This document shows positions 1 through 6,176 of a stretch of 10,555 nt of DNA, piece by piece. The first letter of the stretch is position 1. Each line of letters opens with the position of its first letter. Source of the DNA: Gemmatimonadota bacterium. Its GTDB lineage: Bacteria; Gemmatimonadota; Gemmatimonadetes; Gemmatimonadales; Gemmatimonadaceae. The notes under the pieces are model-generated. The model was given only the letters and a program-made list of their open reading frames with translations. It had not been told where the DNA came from and did not search any database. The translations under genes were made by a program, and so were the position numbers. The stretch is taken from the NCBI GenBank assembly GCA_003131365.1, contig PKVB01000160.1:1-10555 (forward strand). The letters are read 5' to 3'.

Positions 1-137
1 GAGTGCTGGACAAGATCTATGGCGGGTCGCCAATCAAGCTCCTTGCCCATCTCGTGCAGCAACAGCGGCTCTCCGCAAAGGAGCTCGAGCGCATGCGCGA
101 GCTGTTGAAGCGAGCGCCGAAGCGCCAGAAGAAGTGA
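1..137 (+). CDS. BlaI/MecI-family transcriptional repressor, C-terminal end (5' partial)
   Basis: Only the last 44 codons are in the window, in the frame that begins at base 3 and stops with TGA at 135-137. The readable peptide contains LDKIYGGSPIKLLAHLV, followed by a charged helix (LSAKELERMRELL) and a basic tail ending RQKK. A helix of the type 'LD.. F/Y GGS ..LL..LV' followed by 'LS..EL..LR.LL' is the usual dimerisation tail of BlaI/MecI/CopY winged-helix repressors, which bind operator dyads and are often inactivated by a membrane M56 protease. The DNA-binding domain lies outside the window. The stop codon overlaps the GTG start of the exonuclease gene (GTGA), so the two are probably co-transcribed and translationally coupled. 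No BlaR1-like partner is visible downstream. The assignment rests on the tail alone. Confidence 0.72.
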   Translation, partial: VLDKIYGGSPIKLLAHLVQQQRLSAKELERMRELLKRAPKRQKK

Positions 138-1024
138 TCGTTCACCTGATCGACGGCACCTACGAGCTTTTCCGCCACTTCTACGGCCAGCGCAGCTGGA
201 ACGAGGGAAAAGACAAACCACTCGGCGCCGTTGCCGGAGTGCTGCACTCGGTGCTCGAGATGGTCGAGACAGGAGCGACCCACATCGGCGTGGCGACCGA
301 CCACGTGATCGAGTCCTTTCGCAACGACCTCTGGCCGGACTACAAGACGGGCGAGGGAATCGACCGCGTGCTCAACGCGCAGTTTCTCCCGCTCGAGGAC
401 GCGCTCGCCGCGATGGGCGTGGCGGTCTGGCCAATGATCGAGCTCGAGGCCGACGACGGCCTCGCCTCGGCCGCCCATCTCGCGGCGGAAGATCCGCGTG
501 TCGAGAGAGTCTGCATCTGGGCGAACGACAAGGATCTCGCGCAGAGCGTGCGCGGCGACCGCGTTGTGCAGATAATTCGCAAGGGGATGCAGGTCCGGAA
601 CGCCGAGGCGGTGCGCGCGAAGTTCGGAGTCGAGCCGGAGCTAATCCCGGATTTTCTCGCCCTCGTCGGGGACGCGCAGGATGGTTATCCAGGAATTCCC
701 GGAATCGGAAAAAGCACCGCCGCGACTCTGCTCAACAAGTATGGACCGATCGAATCGTTTCCTCCAACGACACTCGGAGCTGGACGCGAGCGCGCGATCC
801 TGTTCAAGACGCTCGCGACGCTAAAGACTGATGCGGCGCTCTTCGATAATGTCGATCAAATGGAATGGAAGGGACCAACGGCGGCGTTTGCGGATTGGGC
901 GACACGGATTGACGACAAGCGCCTGTTGCCACGCGCGGAGGCTGCGATTGGTGTTCGAGATCGGCGGCCCACTACTGCTCAACGCGACGAGCGACTGGTT
1001 AACGAATCGGCACCGCCGAGCTGA
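134..1024 (+). CDS. Stand-alone 5'-3' exonuclease / flap endonuclease (Pol I 5'-nuclease-like)
   Basis: This 296-residue protein resembles the 5' nuclease domain of DNA polymerase I and phage T5-type exonucleases, which cut 5' flaps and RNA primers using two or three divalent metal ions. All the acidic metal ligands of the family are visible: Asp7 (LIDGTYELF), Asp56 (VATDH), Glu105-Asp107-Asp108 (LEADDGL), Asp132 and Asp134 (ANDKDLAQ), and Asp180 and Asp183 (VGDAQDGYPG). The last group leads into the helix-hairpin-helix/H3TH DNA-binding segment PGIPGIGKSTAATLL at about 186-200. Arg63 and Tyr70-Lys71 match the conserved FR..L.P.YK segment. The GTG start is chosen because it puts the first Asp in its usual place near the N terminus and overlaps the upstream stop. 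No polymerase domain follows, so it is a separate enzyme rather than part of PolA. The last 25 or so residues look unstructured, and the 3' end overlaps the convergent GH43-like gene by 26 bp. Confidence 0.93.
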   Translation: MIVHLIDGTYELFRHFYGQRSWNEGKDKPLGAVAGVLHSVLEMVETGATHIGVATDHVIESFRNDLWPDYKTGEGIDRVLNAQFLPLEDALAAMGVAVWPMIELEADDGLASAAHLAAEDPRVERVCIWANDKDLAQSVRGDRVVQIIRKGMQVRNAEAVRAKFGVEPELIPDFLALVGDAQDGYPGIPGIGKSTAATLLNKYGPIESFPPTTLGAGRERAILFKTLATLKTDAALFDNVDQMEWKGPTAAFADWATRIDDKRLLPRAEAAIGVRDRRPTTAQRDERLVNESAPPS

Positions 1025-2864
1025 CCGTCGAGACGCCGTTCTCATCGAAGCTCTCGATGGCCACCCAATACGCCTGACCAACGGTGAGCGCTCGGAGCTC
1101 GAGCGTCGTCCCCTGGTCGGCGAAGCGCTGGTAGGTCTCGTACAATTTTGAAGGCGAGATTCCCCAGCGGACATTGTAGCCGACGATTCCCGGGACAGCC
1201 TGCCACGTGATTATCGCGTTGCGCTCATCTCGATCGCGCCGCGCTGTGAGACCTGCAGGCGTCGCGGGTCGAGATCCGTCACCGTTTCCGAAGACGCGGA
1301 CATCACTGATGGCGAGGTTTGCCGCGCCCACGTGAATGTGCTCGTAACGCACGAAGCGCGCTCGCATTGGCGTGGAAAGCTCGATGTACGCGTTGGGACG
1401 GTCGCGCTGCTCGCGCGAAAGATCAGCGACCGTTTTCCACTGTCTACCATCAATAGAAGCGTGTAGACGGAACCGCGTGACCACCGTGGAGTCCGTACCG
1501 TAGAGGCCCGACTTGTAATCGGCATAGTTCACCTGAATTGCCTTTACCTCGTAGGCGCGACCGAGATCGAGCGTGAGCGATTCCCCAGGCCGATTCTGTC
1601 CCGCGACCCAGAAGGTGCGCGGATTTTCGTCAGTCACATTGCTCGCCGGAAAACTGTCGCGCGCTGAAGACGCGGTCGCTGCCTTGTGGTACGACAGCAG
1701 CATCCAGCCGGTGAAGAGCTCGTCCCTCTTACGATACGCCCTGGTCGGCAACCAGTGGGGAAAGTCGCCGAAGCGTGTATCGACGTACATCTGCCCGTCG
1801 CCGTCGAAACCCGCCGGATGCAGACCGATGCGCCGCTCGAAGTTCCAGTTGACCGCGATCCACGGCGTGCCGGTGTTCCACCAGTTGCCGTGTACGTCCT
1901 GGAAAGTGTTGCCGTGTCCAGCGCCCTGGACGAATCCGCCGGGTTTGTACGCAACGGGATTGTACGGCGCGTAGGTGAATGGACCGAGTGGATTGTCGCC
2001 GACGTAGACGCCCGTCGCGTACACGTTGTACTCGGTGCCGGGCGCGCCGTACTGGAGATAGTAACGCCCGCCGTGTTTCGTCATCCACGAGCCTTCTATG
2101 AATGGCCGTGTCGTGGTGTCGCGGTGATCCTGGCCGAATCGCTCCCACCCGTGCTTCTCCGGATCGAGACCGAACAGCCAGTGCGGCGTTCCCTTGTACG
2201 CGAGCCGTTTCGTCTTGTCGAGCTCGATGACGTTCAGCGGATAGACGTTCGACGAGTTCCAATAGAGGAACCAGCGTTCCGTGTCCGGGTCGTGGAAGAA
2301 TTGCGGGTCCCACGGACCTGGCTGCACTGAGTCCGGCTTCGCCAACGCGAACGGGCCGGCCTCGTGGTCGCGGGCCATCGGTAGCCATGGCAGCAGGCGA
2401 TTGTAAAACTCGACGCGTCCTGTTGCCGGCTGTGTCAGCATCAGGATCGGCAGCGGACTGGTCGTACTCGGCAGGACATAGATCGTGTCGCGCACCGACA
2501 ACACCGCGGGCGCGACAATGTCCGTCAGCGGCCACCGCGAGGGCGTGATGTGTTGCCACGTGCCGAGGTCGCGCGAACGCCAATAGCCGTCGCCGATGGT
2601 CTCGAAGAGATAGTACTCGCCGCGTTGCACGACGATGACGGGATCGGCGCCGGACCGATACGAGATGCCTTCGTTGTGTTGCTCGAAGTTGTAGCGGTAA
2701 TCGATGTCGATCGGGTTGGCATAGGTGCGCTGACGCGATGGCTGCGCCGAGATGTCAGTGGCGATCAGCAGGGCGACTAGTCCCGCAGCAACGTATCGCC
2801 CGCGCCGTATCTCGTCGATTCCGATTGGCATTGTCGATTCTACCGAGGAGTTATCTGAGAGCAT
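999..2864 (-). CDS. Secreted GH43-like glycosidase with discoidin (F5/8C) and fibronectin III domains
   Basis: The protein has 621 residues and probably acts outside the cytoplasm on plant or microbial polysaccharide. A signal peptide follows a basic n-region (RRGRYVAAGLVALLIATDISA, about 20-40, cleavage before QPS). Residues about 65-385 look like a five-bladed propeller of clan GH-F. Asp74 in SGADPVIV is the likely base, Asp186 in GPWDPQFF the pKa-modulating Asp, Glu257 in RPFIEGSW the likely acid, and His317 sits in a GAGHGNTFQD motif. Residues about 388-526 are a discoidin/CBM32-like sandwich (SSARDSFPASNVTDENPRTF, SLTLDLG, ISDVRVFG). Residues about 533-621 are a fibronectin III domain. 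The ATG at 2864 lies 3 bp after the stop of the upstream gene. A second ATG at 2831 (residue 12) would give a cleaner signal peptide, and neither has a strong ribosome site. The exact substrate (arabinan, xylan, galactan) cannot be read from the sequence. Confidence 0.88.
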   Translation of the reverse strand: MLSDNSSVESTMPIGIDEIRRGRYVAAGLVALLIATDISAQPSRQRTYANPIDIDYRYNFEQHNEGISYRSGADPVIVVQRGEYYLFETIGDGYWRSRDLGTWQHITPSRWPLTDIVAPAVLSVRDTIYVLPSTTSPLPILMLTQPATGRVEFYNRLLPWLPMARDHEAGPFALAKPDSVQPGPWDPQFFHDPDTERWFLYWNSSNVYPLNVIELDKTKRLAYKGTPHWLFGLDPEKHGWERFGQDHRDTTTRPFIEGSWMTKHGGRYYLQYGAPGTEYNVYATGVYVGDNPLGPFTYAPYNPVAYKPGGFVQGAGHGNTFQDVHGNWWNTGTPWIAVNWNFERRIGLHPAGFDGDGQMYVDTRFGDFPHWLPTRAYRKRDELFTGWMLLSYHKAATASSARDSFPASNVTDENPRTFWVAGQNRPGESLTLDLGRAYEVKAIQVNYADYKSGLYGTDSTVVTRFRLHASIDGRQWKTVADLSREQRDRPNAYIELSTPMRARFVRYEHIHVGAANLAISDVRVFGNGDGSRPATPAGLTARRDRDERNAIITWQAVPGIVGYNVRWGISPSKLYETYQRFADQGTTLELRALTVGQAYWVAIESFDENGVSTVSSAVPIR

Positions 2865-2867
2865 CGC

Positions 2868-3428
2868 CTAGGGTTTTTTGTCAGCTGCAGGCTTTGATTC
2901 GGCAGGAGCGCCCAGGCGCTCACGATCTGCTGACGCCGGGTCGAATCCATCGGCTCTGACATCGAGAACAAGAGAGTATGGGCTATTCGCTGCGAACTCC
3001 TCGCGGATCACAATCCGAGAGCCGGGTTCGGCGGTAGTAAGTTTGCCCTCGATGAGCTCGGCGAGGCGGGCGAGACCCGTCAAAGAACCACGAATTGCGT
3101 TGCCGTCGAATCCCGCATCAGGCCACGTCATTACTTCGAGAGATCCGTAAGGCCCGTACCGCTGGTGCTCACGGTCCGACGCGTTTTGTGGATCCGCGAC
3201 ATAACCGAGCAAGAGATCAGGAAAGTAGAGCAGGCCGGCTCGAGATCCCGTCAGCGTCCATCGCTTCTTCTCAACGTCCAGCTCGCAGAAGAAGCCGAGC
3301 TTGCGCCAATGTTGCTTGATTTGCTCGTCCGTCATACCAATTGGCGGTTGCTCTTGACTCTGCTTGCTTCGCCAATACATGTAGACGGCACCCGCGAGCA
3401 CTATTGCGACGAGTGTTAGTTGGAGCAA
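2868..3428 (-). CDS. Hypothetical single-pass membrane protein
   Basis: I do not recognise this 186-residue protein. It begins with a hydrophobic helix (LTLVAIVLAGAVYMYW, about residues 4-19) followed by a basic and polar stretch, so it is probably anchored in the inner membrane with the rest as a soluble domain. The soluble part (about 33-165) has mixed alpha/beta character with segments such as KLGFFCELDVEKKRWTLTG and GLLYFPDLLLGYV. The C-terminal 20 residues are rich in Ala, Pro and Lys and look disordered. The start is TTG at 3428, preceded by GAGGA about 9 nt upstream; no in-frame ATG precedes the hydrophobic helix. The downstream GH43-like gene starts 3 bp after its stop, so the two are probably one operon. 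A link to polysaccharide handling is inference from position only. Confidence 0.75.
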   Translation of the reverse strand: MLQLTLVAIVLAGAVYMYWRSKQSQEQPPIGMTDEQIKQHWRKLGFFCELDVEKKRWTLTGSRAGLLYFPDLLLGYVADPQNASDREHQRYGPYGSLEVMTWPDAGFDGNAIRGSLTGLARLAELIEGKLTTAEPGSRIVIREEFAANSPYSLVLDVRADGFDPASADRERLGAPAESKPAADKKP

Positions 3429-3496
3429 ATGAGTTTGTCCTCGAAGTTTTGTTAAGCAGCAGAATTGAAGAGCGAACTTTCACGGAAACAGTAACT

Positions 3497-3528
3497 TCGA
3501 CGGAATGATAGTCCATCGAATCGACGGA
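3497..3528. promoter_or_regulatory. Repeated 8-bp element in divergent promoter region
   Basis: TCGACGGA occurs at 3497-3504 and again at 3521-3528 in the same orientation. A 7-of-8 match in the opposite orientation (TCCATCGA) lies between them at 3512-3519. The element sits in the divergent region between the gene starting at 3428 (minus) and the gene starting at about 3584 (plus). It could be a regulator binding cluster serving both directions, but CGACGG-type words are common in GC-rich DNA, so chance is a real alternative. No convincing -35/-10 pair was seen nearby. Confidence 0.25.
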
Positions 3529-3583
3529 TGTGACGGCAGCTGATCTTCGCTGGACTCCCGCGCGCGGACGAGCCTCTCTGAAG

Positions 3584-3961
3584 ATGTCGCAGTTTTCGAC
3601 ACGCGTCGCTCCGTCACGCGCAAAGTCCGCGACCAAGACGGCAGGCAAGAAGGCGGCGGGGAACAAACCAACGGCGAAATCGCGGACGAAGATGCCGCTA
3701 ATCGTCGTCGCCAACTCGCCGGACAAGGAGGCGGCGCTGGCGGGTCTCGAGCGGTGGAAGGCGAAGTATCCAGGTGCGGCGTCAAATCTCGCCGCCGATG
3801 ACGTCCTGGTCGATTCGATGCGCGGCCGATCGTCAACGTGGACGCGGATCCGCGTCAATCTACGTAGCGTTCCGGAGCAGATCAGACCGCCGCAGGAAGC
3901 GCCCGACCCGGACGACGACCCAACGCACGCGTGGCGTGAAGCGCGGGGAAAAGGCCGCTAA
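3584..3961 (+). CDS. Hypothetical small protein with basic Ala/Lys-rich N-terminal tail
   Basis: From the ATG at 3584 the product is 125 residues; I do not recognise the family. Residues 1-36 are rich in Lys, Ala, Ser and Thr (for example SATKTAGKKAAGNKPTAK), like the disordered tails of histone H1-like or ribosome- and DNA-associated proteins. Residues about 37-85 form a compact domain (MPLIVVANSPDKEAALAGL, then ERWKAKYPG and WTRIRVNL), ending in an acidic Pro/Asp stretch (EAPDPDDDPTHAW) and a basic tip. An in-frame GTG at 3530 would add 18 residues, but codon third positions there look less GC-biased than in the gene body. Neither start has a clear ribosome site. Its stop is directly followed by the ATG of the hydrolase (TAAATG), so the two are likely translationally coupled. 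The tail suggests nucleic acid binding, but that is only inference. Confidence 0.68.
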   Translation: MSQFSTRVAPSRAKSATKTAGKKAAGNKPTAKSRTKMPLIVVANSPDKEAALAGLERWKAKYPGAASNLAADDVLVDSMRGRSSTWTRIRVNLRSVPEQIRPPQEAPDPDDDPTHAWREARGKGR

Positions 3962-4918
3962 ATGTGGGCTCGACCAACCGCAGCTCTTTGGTTCGCCGTG
4001 ATAGCGGTGGTCCAACGTCTGCCAGCGCAGCAGGACCAGGCGGCATACACCAGTTCTATCGCCGCGATCGCTCGTCGTCAGGCTGTCGACGACAGCGTTG
4101 CCGCCCCCGGCGCGCGAAGCATCTTGCTGGCCGGTGGTGCGCCAACCGCGCGCGCGATCGTTCTCCTTCATGGCCTCACCGATTCCCCGCGGCAATTCGA
4201 GGCGTTCGCATATCTGCTCCACGCCGACGGAAACAATGTCTACGTGCCGCGACTCCCGCAGCATGGTCTTCGCGGCAAGAATGTCGGTGTGCTTTCCGCC
4301 CTGACCGCGGCACAACTGAGAGGAGTGGCAGACTCCGTCGTGAACGAAGCTCGCGGACTTGGCGATTCGGTGGTGGTTGTCGGCCTGAGCATGGGCGGCA
4401 CGATAGGCGCATGGATCGCGCAGCAGCGCCAAGTGTCGCGGGTGGTCCTGATCGCACCAGCGATTGAGCCCGGGCGGATCCCGTCCCTCCTCGATCGACC
4501 GCTGATCGGCCTTGCTGACCGTCTGCCGAGCATGGCGCGGCGATCGCAGCCTGATAGCGCGCGGCCCGACCGGGAACCGGGATTCAACTTGCGCGCGATT
4601 GCTGAGATCCTCGAGCTCGGGCGCTCCATCCTTGGCCAGGCGGCCGGCGAAGCGTCACTCACGCGTGACATCGTCGTTTTGGTGAACGCCAGCGATCGTA
4701 CGGTCAAGGAGTCCGCGGCGGAGGCGCTCGCGCGCAACTGGTTGCGACACGGCGCCACGGTCTCTGTGTTCGAGCTGCCGGACTCGTTACGCCTGCCGCA
4801 CAACATCATCGATCCGATGCGCGGTCGCGTCGGCGAAGATGTGATGCTTGATCTGCTTCGCGAGCTGGCGTACGGCGCGCAGCCATCCGCGTTAGCTCGT
4901 CCTGTGTTCCTCCGCTAA
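3962..4918 (+). CDS. Secreted alpha/beta hydrolase (esterase/lipase-like serine hydrolase)
   Basis: The product is 318 residues. The N terminus (MWARPTAALWFAVIAVV, then QRLPAQQ) looks like a signal peptide cleaved near residue 23, so the enzyme is probably periplasmic or exported. The alpha/beta hydrolase landmarks are present in order: an oxyanion-hole HG at 70-71 (VLLHGLTDSPRQF), the nucleophile elbow GLSMGG with Ser143, the acid Asp245 (LVNASDRTV) and the base His280 (LRLPHNIID). The layout resembles monoglyceride lipase and Est30-type carboxylesterases, which cut short- to medium-chain esters, but the substrate cannot be told from the sequence. The start is fixed by TAAATG with the preceding gene, and GAAAAGG lies 6 nt upstream of the ATG. 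It ends 12 bp before a convergent gene. Confidence 0.9.
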   Translation: MWARPTAALWFAVIAVVQRLPAQQDQAAYTSSIAAIARRQAVDDSVAAPGARSILLAGGAPTARAIVLLHGLTDSPRQFEAFAYLLHADGNNVYVPRLPQHGLRGKNVGVLSALTAAQLRGVADSVVNEARGLGDSVVVVGLSMGGTIGAWIAQQRQVSRVVLIAPAIEPGRIPSLLDRPLIGLADRLPSMARRSQPDSARPDREPGFNLRAIAEILELGRSILGQAAGEASLTRDIVVLVNASDRTVKESAAEALARNWLRHGATVSVFELPDSLRLPHNIIDPMRGRVGEDVMLDLLRELAYGAQPSALARPVFLR

Positions 4919-4923
4919 ACCAT

Positions 4924-4943
4924 CGTCCACTCAGCCGTGGACG
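4924..4943. terminator. Possible bidirectional hairpin between convergent genes
   Basis: CGTCCAC at 4924-4930 and GTGGACG at 4937-4943 form a perfect 7-bp stem around the 6-nt loop TCAGCC. It lies just past the alpha/beta hydrolase stop and covers the last codons and stop of the convergent small membrane gene. The position suits a shared terminator, but no run of T follows on either strand, so it may only be an RNA 3'-end stabiliser or chance. Confidence 0.4.
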
Positions 4944-5206
4944 CTAAACCGGTTGATATACACCACGATGCCAACGATCGTCTGCACCGCACCGAGAATC
5001 AGCAGCGTGATGTCATGACGGCCTTTCCAGAAGCGCCAGCCAAGCCCCGCAATGATGGCGCCCGACACGAGAGTGAGTACTACGAAGCCGAAGATGTGAT
5101 CCCTGTAAGCCAGATAGCTGCCGCCGATCGCTCGTGCTGAAAGCAAATGCAGGAGCATTCCAACGCCAAGAAGTAGCACACCGAGCAACGTCCAACGAGG
5201 TCTCAT
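4931..5206 (-). CDS. Small integral membrane protein with three predicted helices
   Basis: This 91-residue protein is almost entirely hydrophobic. Three membrane segments are visible: about 5-23 (WTLLGVLLLGVGMLLHLLS), 37-60 (HIFGFVVLTLVSGAIIAGLG) and 65-84 (DITLLILGAVQTIVGIVVYI). The short loops carry Arg and Lys (AYRD, WKGRH). I do not recognise a named family and see no catalytic motif. The ATG at 5206 follows the stop of the 162-residue exported protein by 12 bp, so it is the last gene of a three-gene cluster with that protein and the 129-residue membrane protein. Function unknown. Confidence 0.75.
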   Translation of the reverse strand: MRPRWTLLGVLLLGVGMLLHLLSARAIGGSYLAYRDHIFGFVVLTLVSGAIIAGLGWRFWKGRHDITLLILGAVQTIVGIVVYINRFSVHG

Positions 5207-5218
5207 CGCGTTCCGGGG

Positions 5219-5707
5219 TCAGTGGATGACGCGGTGCCAGCGTTCGTACGGCCAGGTCAACCCGATGACGGCACCGATGCCACCGCCCCACGCTGCGCCG
5301 ACTCCCGCCGCGCGCCAATCGGTGCGGTAGTGCGGTCCACCCGAGCGTCGCGGATCGTTGAGAAGAGCGTAGGAAATCGCGCCGCCGATCGCGCCACCGA
5401 CCGCGCGCTCGACCATGCTCGCTCCCCGCGACACACCTTGGCTGACATCGAGCCTGCGCACCGAACCGCGCGGAATCGCGAGCGACCCGGTTGTGCTAGG
5501 GACTCTCAGACGAAGGATGCCTCCGTCGACGGATTCAACGGTGCCGCGTAAGAATTGTCTGCGGTTCGGTCCCTCTTCCTGGCGAGCCGTCTCCGGGATC
5601 CAGACGCGAACTCGCGTACCCGGCTGGACGTCGGTGGGGAACTGCGCGCGAGCGGGGCGGGCGATACCGAGGAGAAAGGTGATGATGATGATGATGAGAA
5701 GGCGCAT
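5219..5707 (-). CDS. Exported protein with SH3-like beta domain and glycine-zipper segments
   Basis: The 162-residue product has a clear signal peptide (MRLLIIIIITFLLGIARPARA, cleavage before QFPTD). Residues about 27-88 look like a small beta-barrel/SH3-like fold (PGTRVRVWIP, FLRGTVESVDGGILRLRVP, LAIPRGSVRRLDVS). Then come two glycine-rich hydrophobic segments of glycine-zipper type: about 99-115 (VERAVGGAIGGAISYAL) and 133-150 (AAGVGAAWGGGIGAVIG). Such segments can insert in or lie on membranes and are common in envelope proteins of unknown role. Its ATG overlaps the stop of the upstream membrane gene by one base (TAATG), which fixes the start and implies coupling. The five Ile codons of the signal peptide are a perfect ATC repeat. 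Function unknown; an envelope-stability role is only a guess. Confidence 0.78.
   Translation of the reverse strand: MRLLIIIIITFLLGIARPARAQFPTDVQPGTRVRVWIPETARQEEGPNRRQFLRGTVESVDGGILRLRVPSTTGSLAIPRGSVRRLDVSQGVSRGASMVERAVGGAIGGAISYALLNDPRRSGGPHYRTDWRAAGVGAAWGGGIGAVIGLTWPYERWHRVIH
5681..5695 (-). repeat. Trinucleotide repeat (ATC)5 in signal-peptide codons
   Basis: Five tandem GAT units on the plus strand read as five ATC (Ile) codons in the signal peptide of the 162-residue exported protein. Changes in copy number would keep the frame and only lengthen or shorten the hydrophobic core. It is short and may simply reflect Ile codon preference. Confidence 0.5.
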
Positions 5708-6096
5708 TACTGATCCTTTTTCGGAGGAGAGATCTCGTCCCGTTCCGGGTGGAGCTTGTCCTTAAACCGCTGCGCCTCGCCGATGCGCTCCACTTCGAGC
5801 GCGAGGGCATCAATCGACCGCTGGAGGTATTCGATGCGTTGATCGCCGAGCTTCGGCGTCGAATCCCTGCCCGATGACGGCAGCGGGGATGCTTGGGACA
5901 GCCGATCACCCGATGGTGTTGCCCATGTGGTTACCGTTTTCCACATCAGATAAGCGCCGAGGCCGAGGAACAGGAGGAATACATGCGCCATGGCGTGCAT
6001 CATCTCACCCATCGCAAGGGCGAACCCGATGCCGGCAAGGTTGACGATGCCGAAGAACACCGCACCAGCTCGCCACAGCTTGGCCCGTCGAGTCAT
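5707..6096 (-). CDS. Small membrane protein with two helices and a cytoplasmic coiled coil
   Basis: The 129-residue product starts with basic residues (MTRRAKLWR), followed by two membrane helices at about 10-29 and 33-53. The short turn between them is rich in Met and His (AMGEMMHAMAH: Met29, Met32, Met33, His34, Met36, His38). After a Pro/Ser linker, residues about 85-112 (RIEYLQRSIDALALEVERIG) look like an amphipathic coiled coil, and the tail is highly charged and ends in KKDQ. By the positive-inside rule the N terminus and coiled coil are cytoplasmic. The start at 6096 is preceded by GAGG about 8 nt upstream. It is the first gene of the 6096-4931 cluster. I do not know the family; the Met/His turn could bind metal, but this is speculation. 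Confidence 0.77.
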   Translation of the reverse strand: MTRRAKLWRAGAVFFGIVNLAGIGFALAMGEMMHAMAHVFLLFLGLGAYLMWKTVTTWATPSGDRLSQASPLPSSGRDSTPKLGDQRIEYLQRSIDALALEVERIGEAQRFKDKLHPERDEISPPKKDQ

Positions 6097-6176
6097 GACG
6101 AAATCCTCATCTCCATAGAAAACCTACGCGCCCGATGGGTGAAAGTTTCTGGCGCCTGTCTTAGAAGATATGACGC

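Noticed and set aside
831..1151. Possible frameshift at the end of the exonuclease, with an overlapping plus frame extending to 1151
   Set aside because: The nuclease core is complete before about residue 270, and the alternative frame beyond 1024 is antisense to the fibronectin III domain.
1686..2330. 214-codon plus-strand ORF
   Set aside because: It lies wholly opposite the GH43-like domain, whose motifs show that the minus strand is coding.
3271..3858. 195-codon minus-strand ORF spanning the divergent region
   Set aside because: Its composition is Arg/Ser-rich shadow-like, it crosses two better genes, and it shows no domain pattern.
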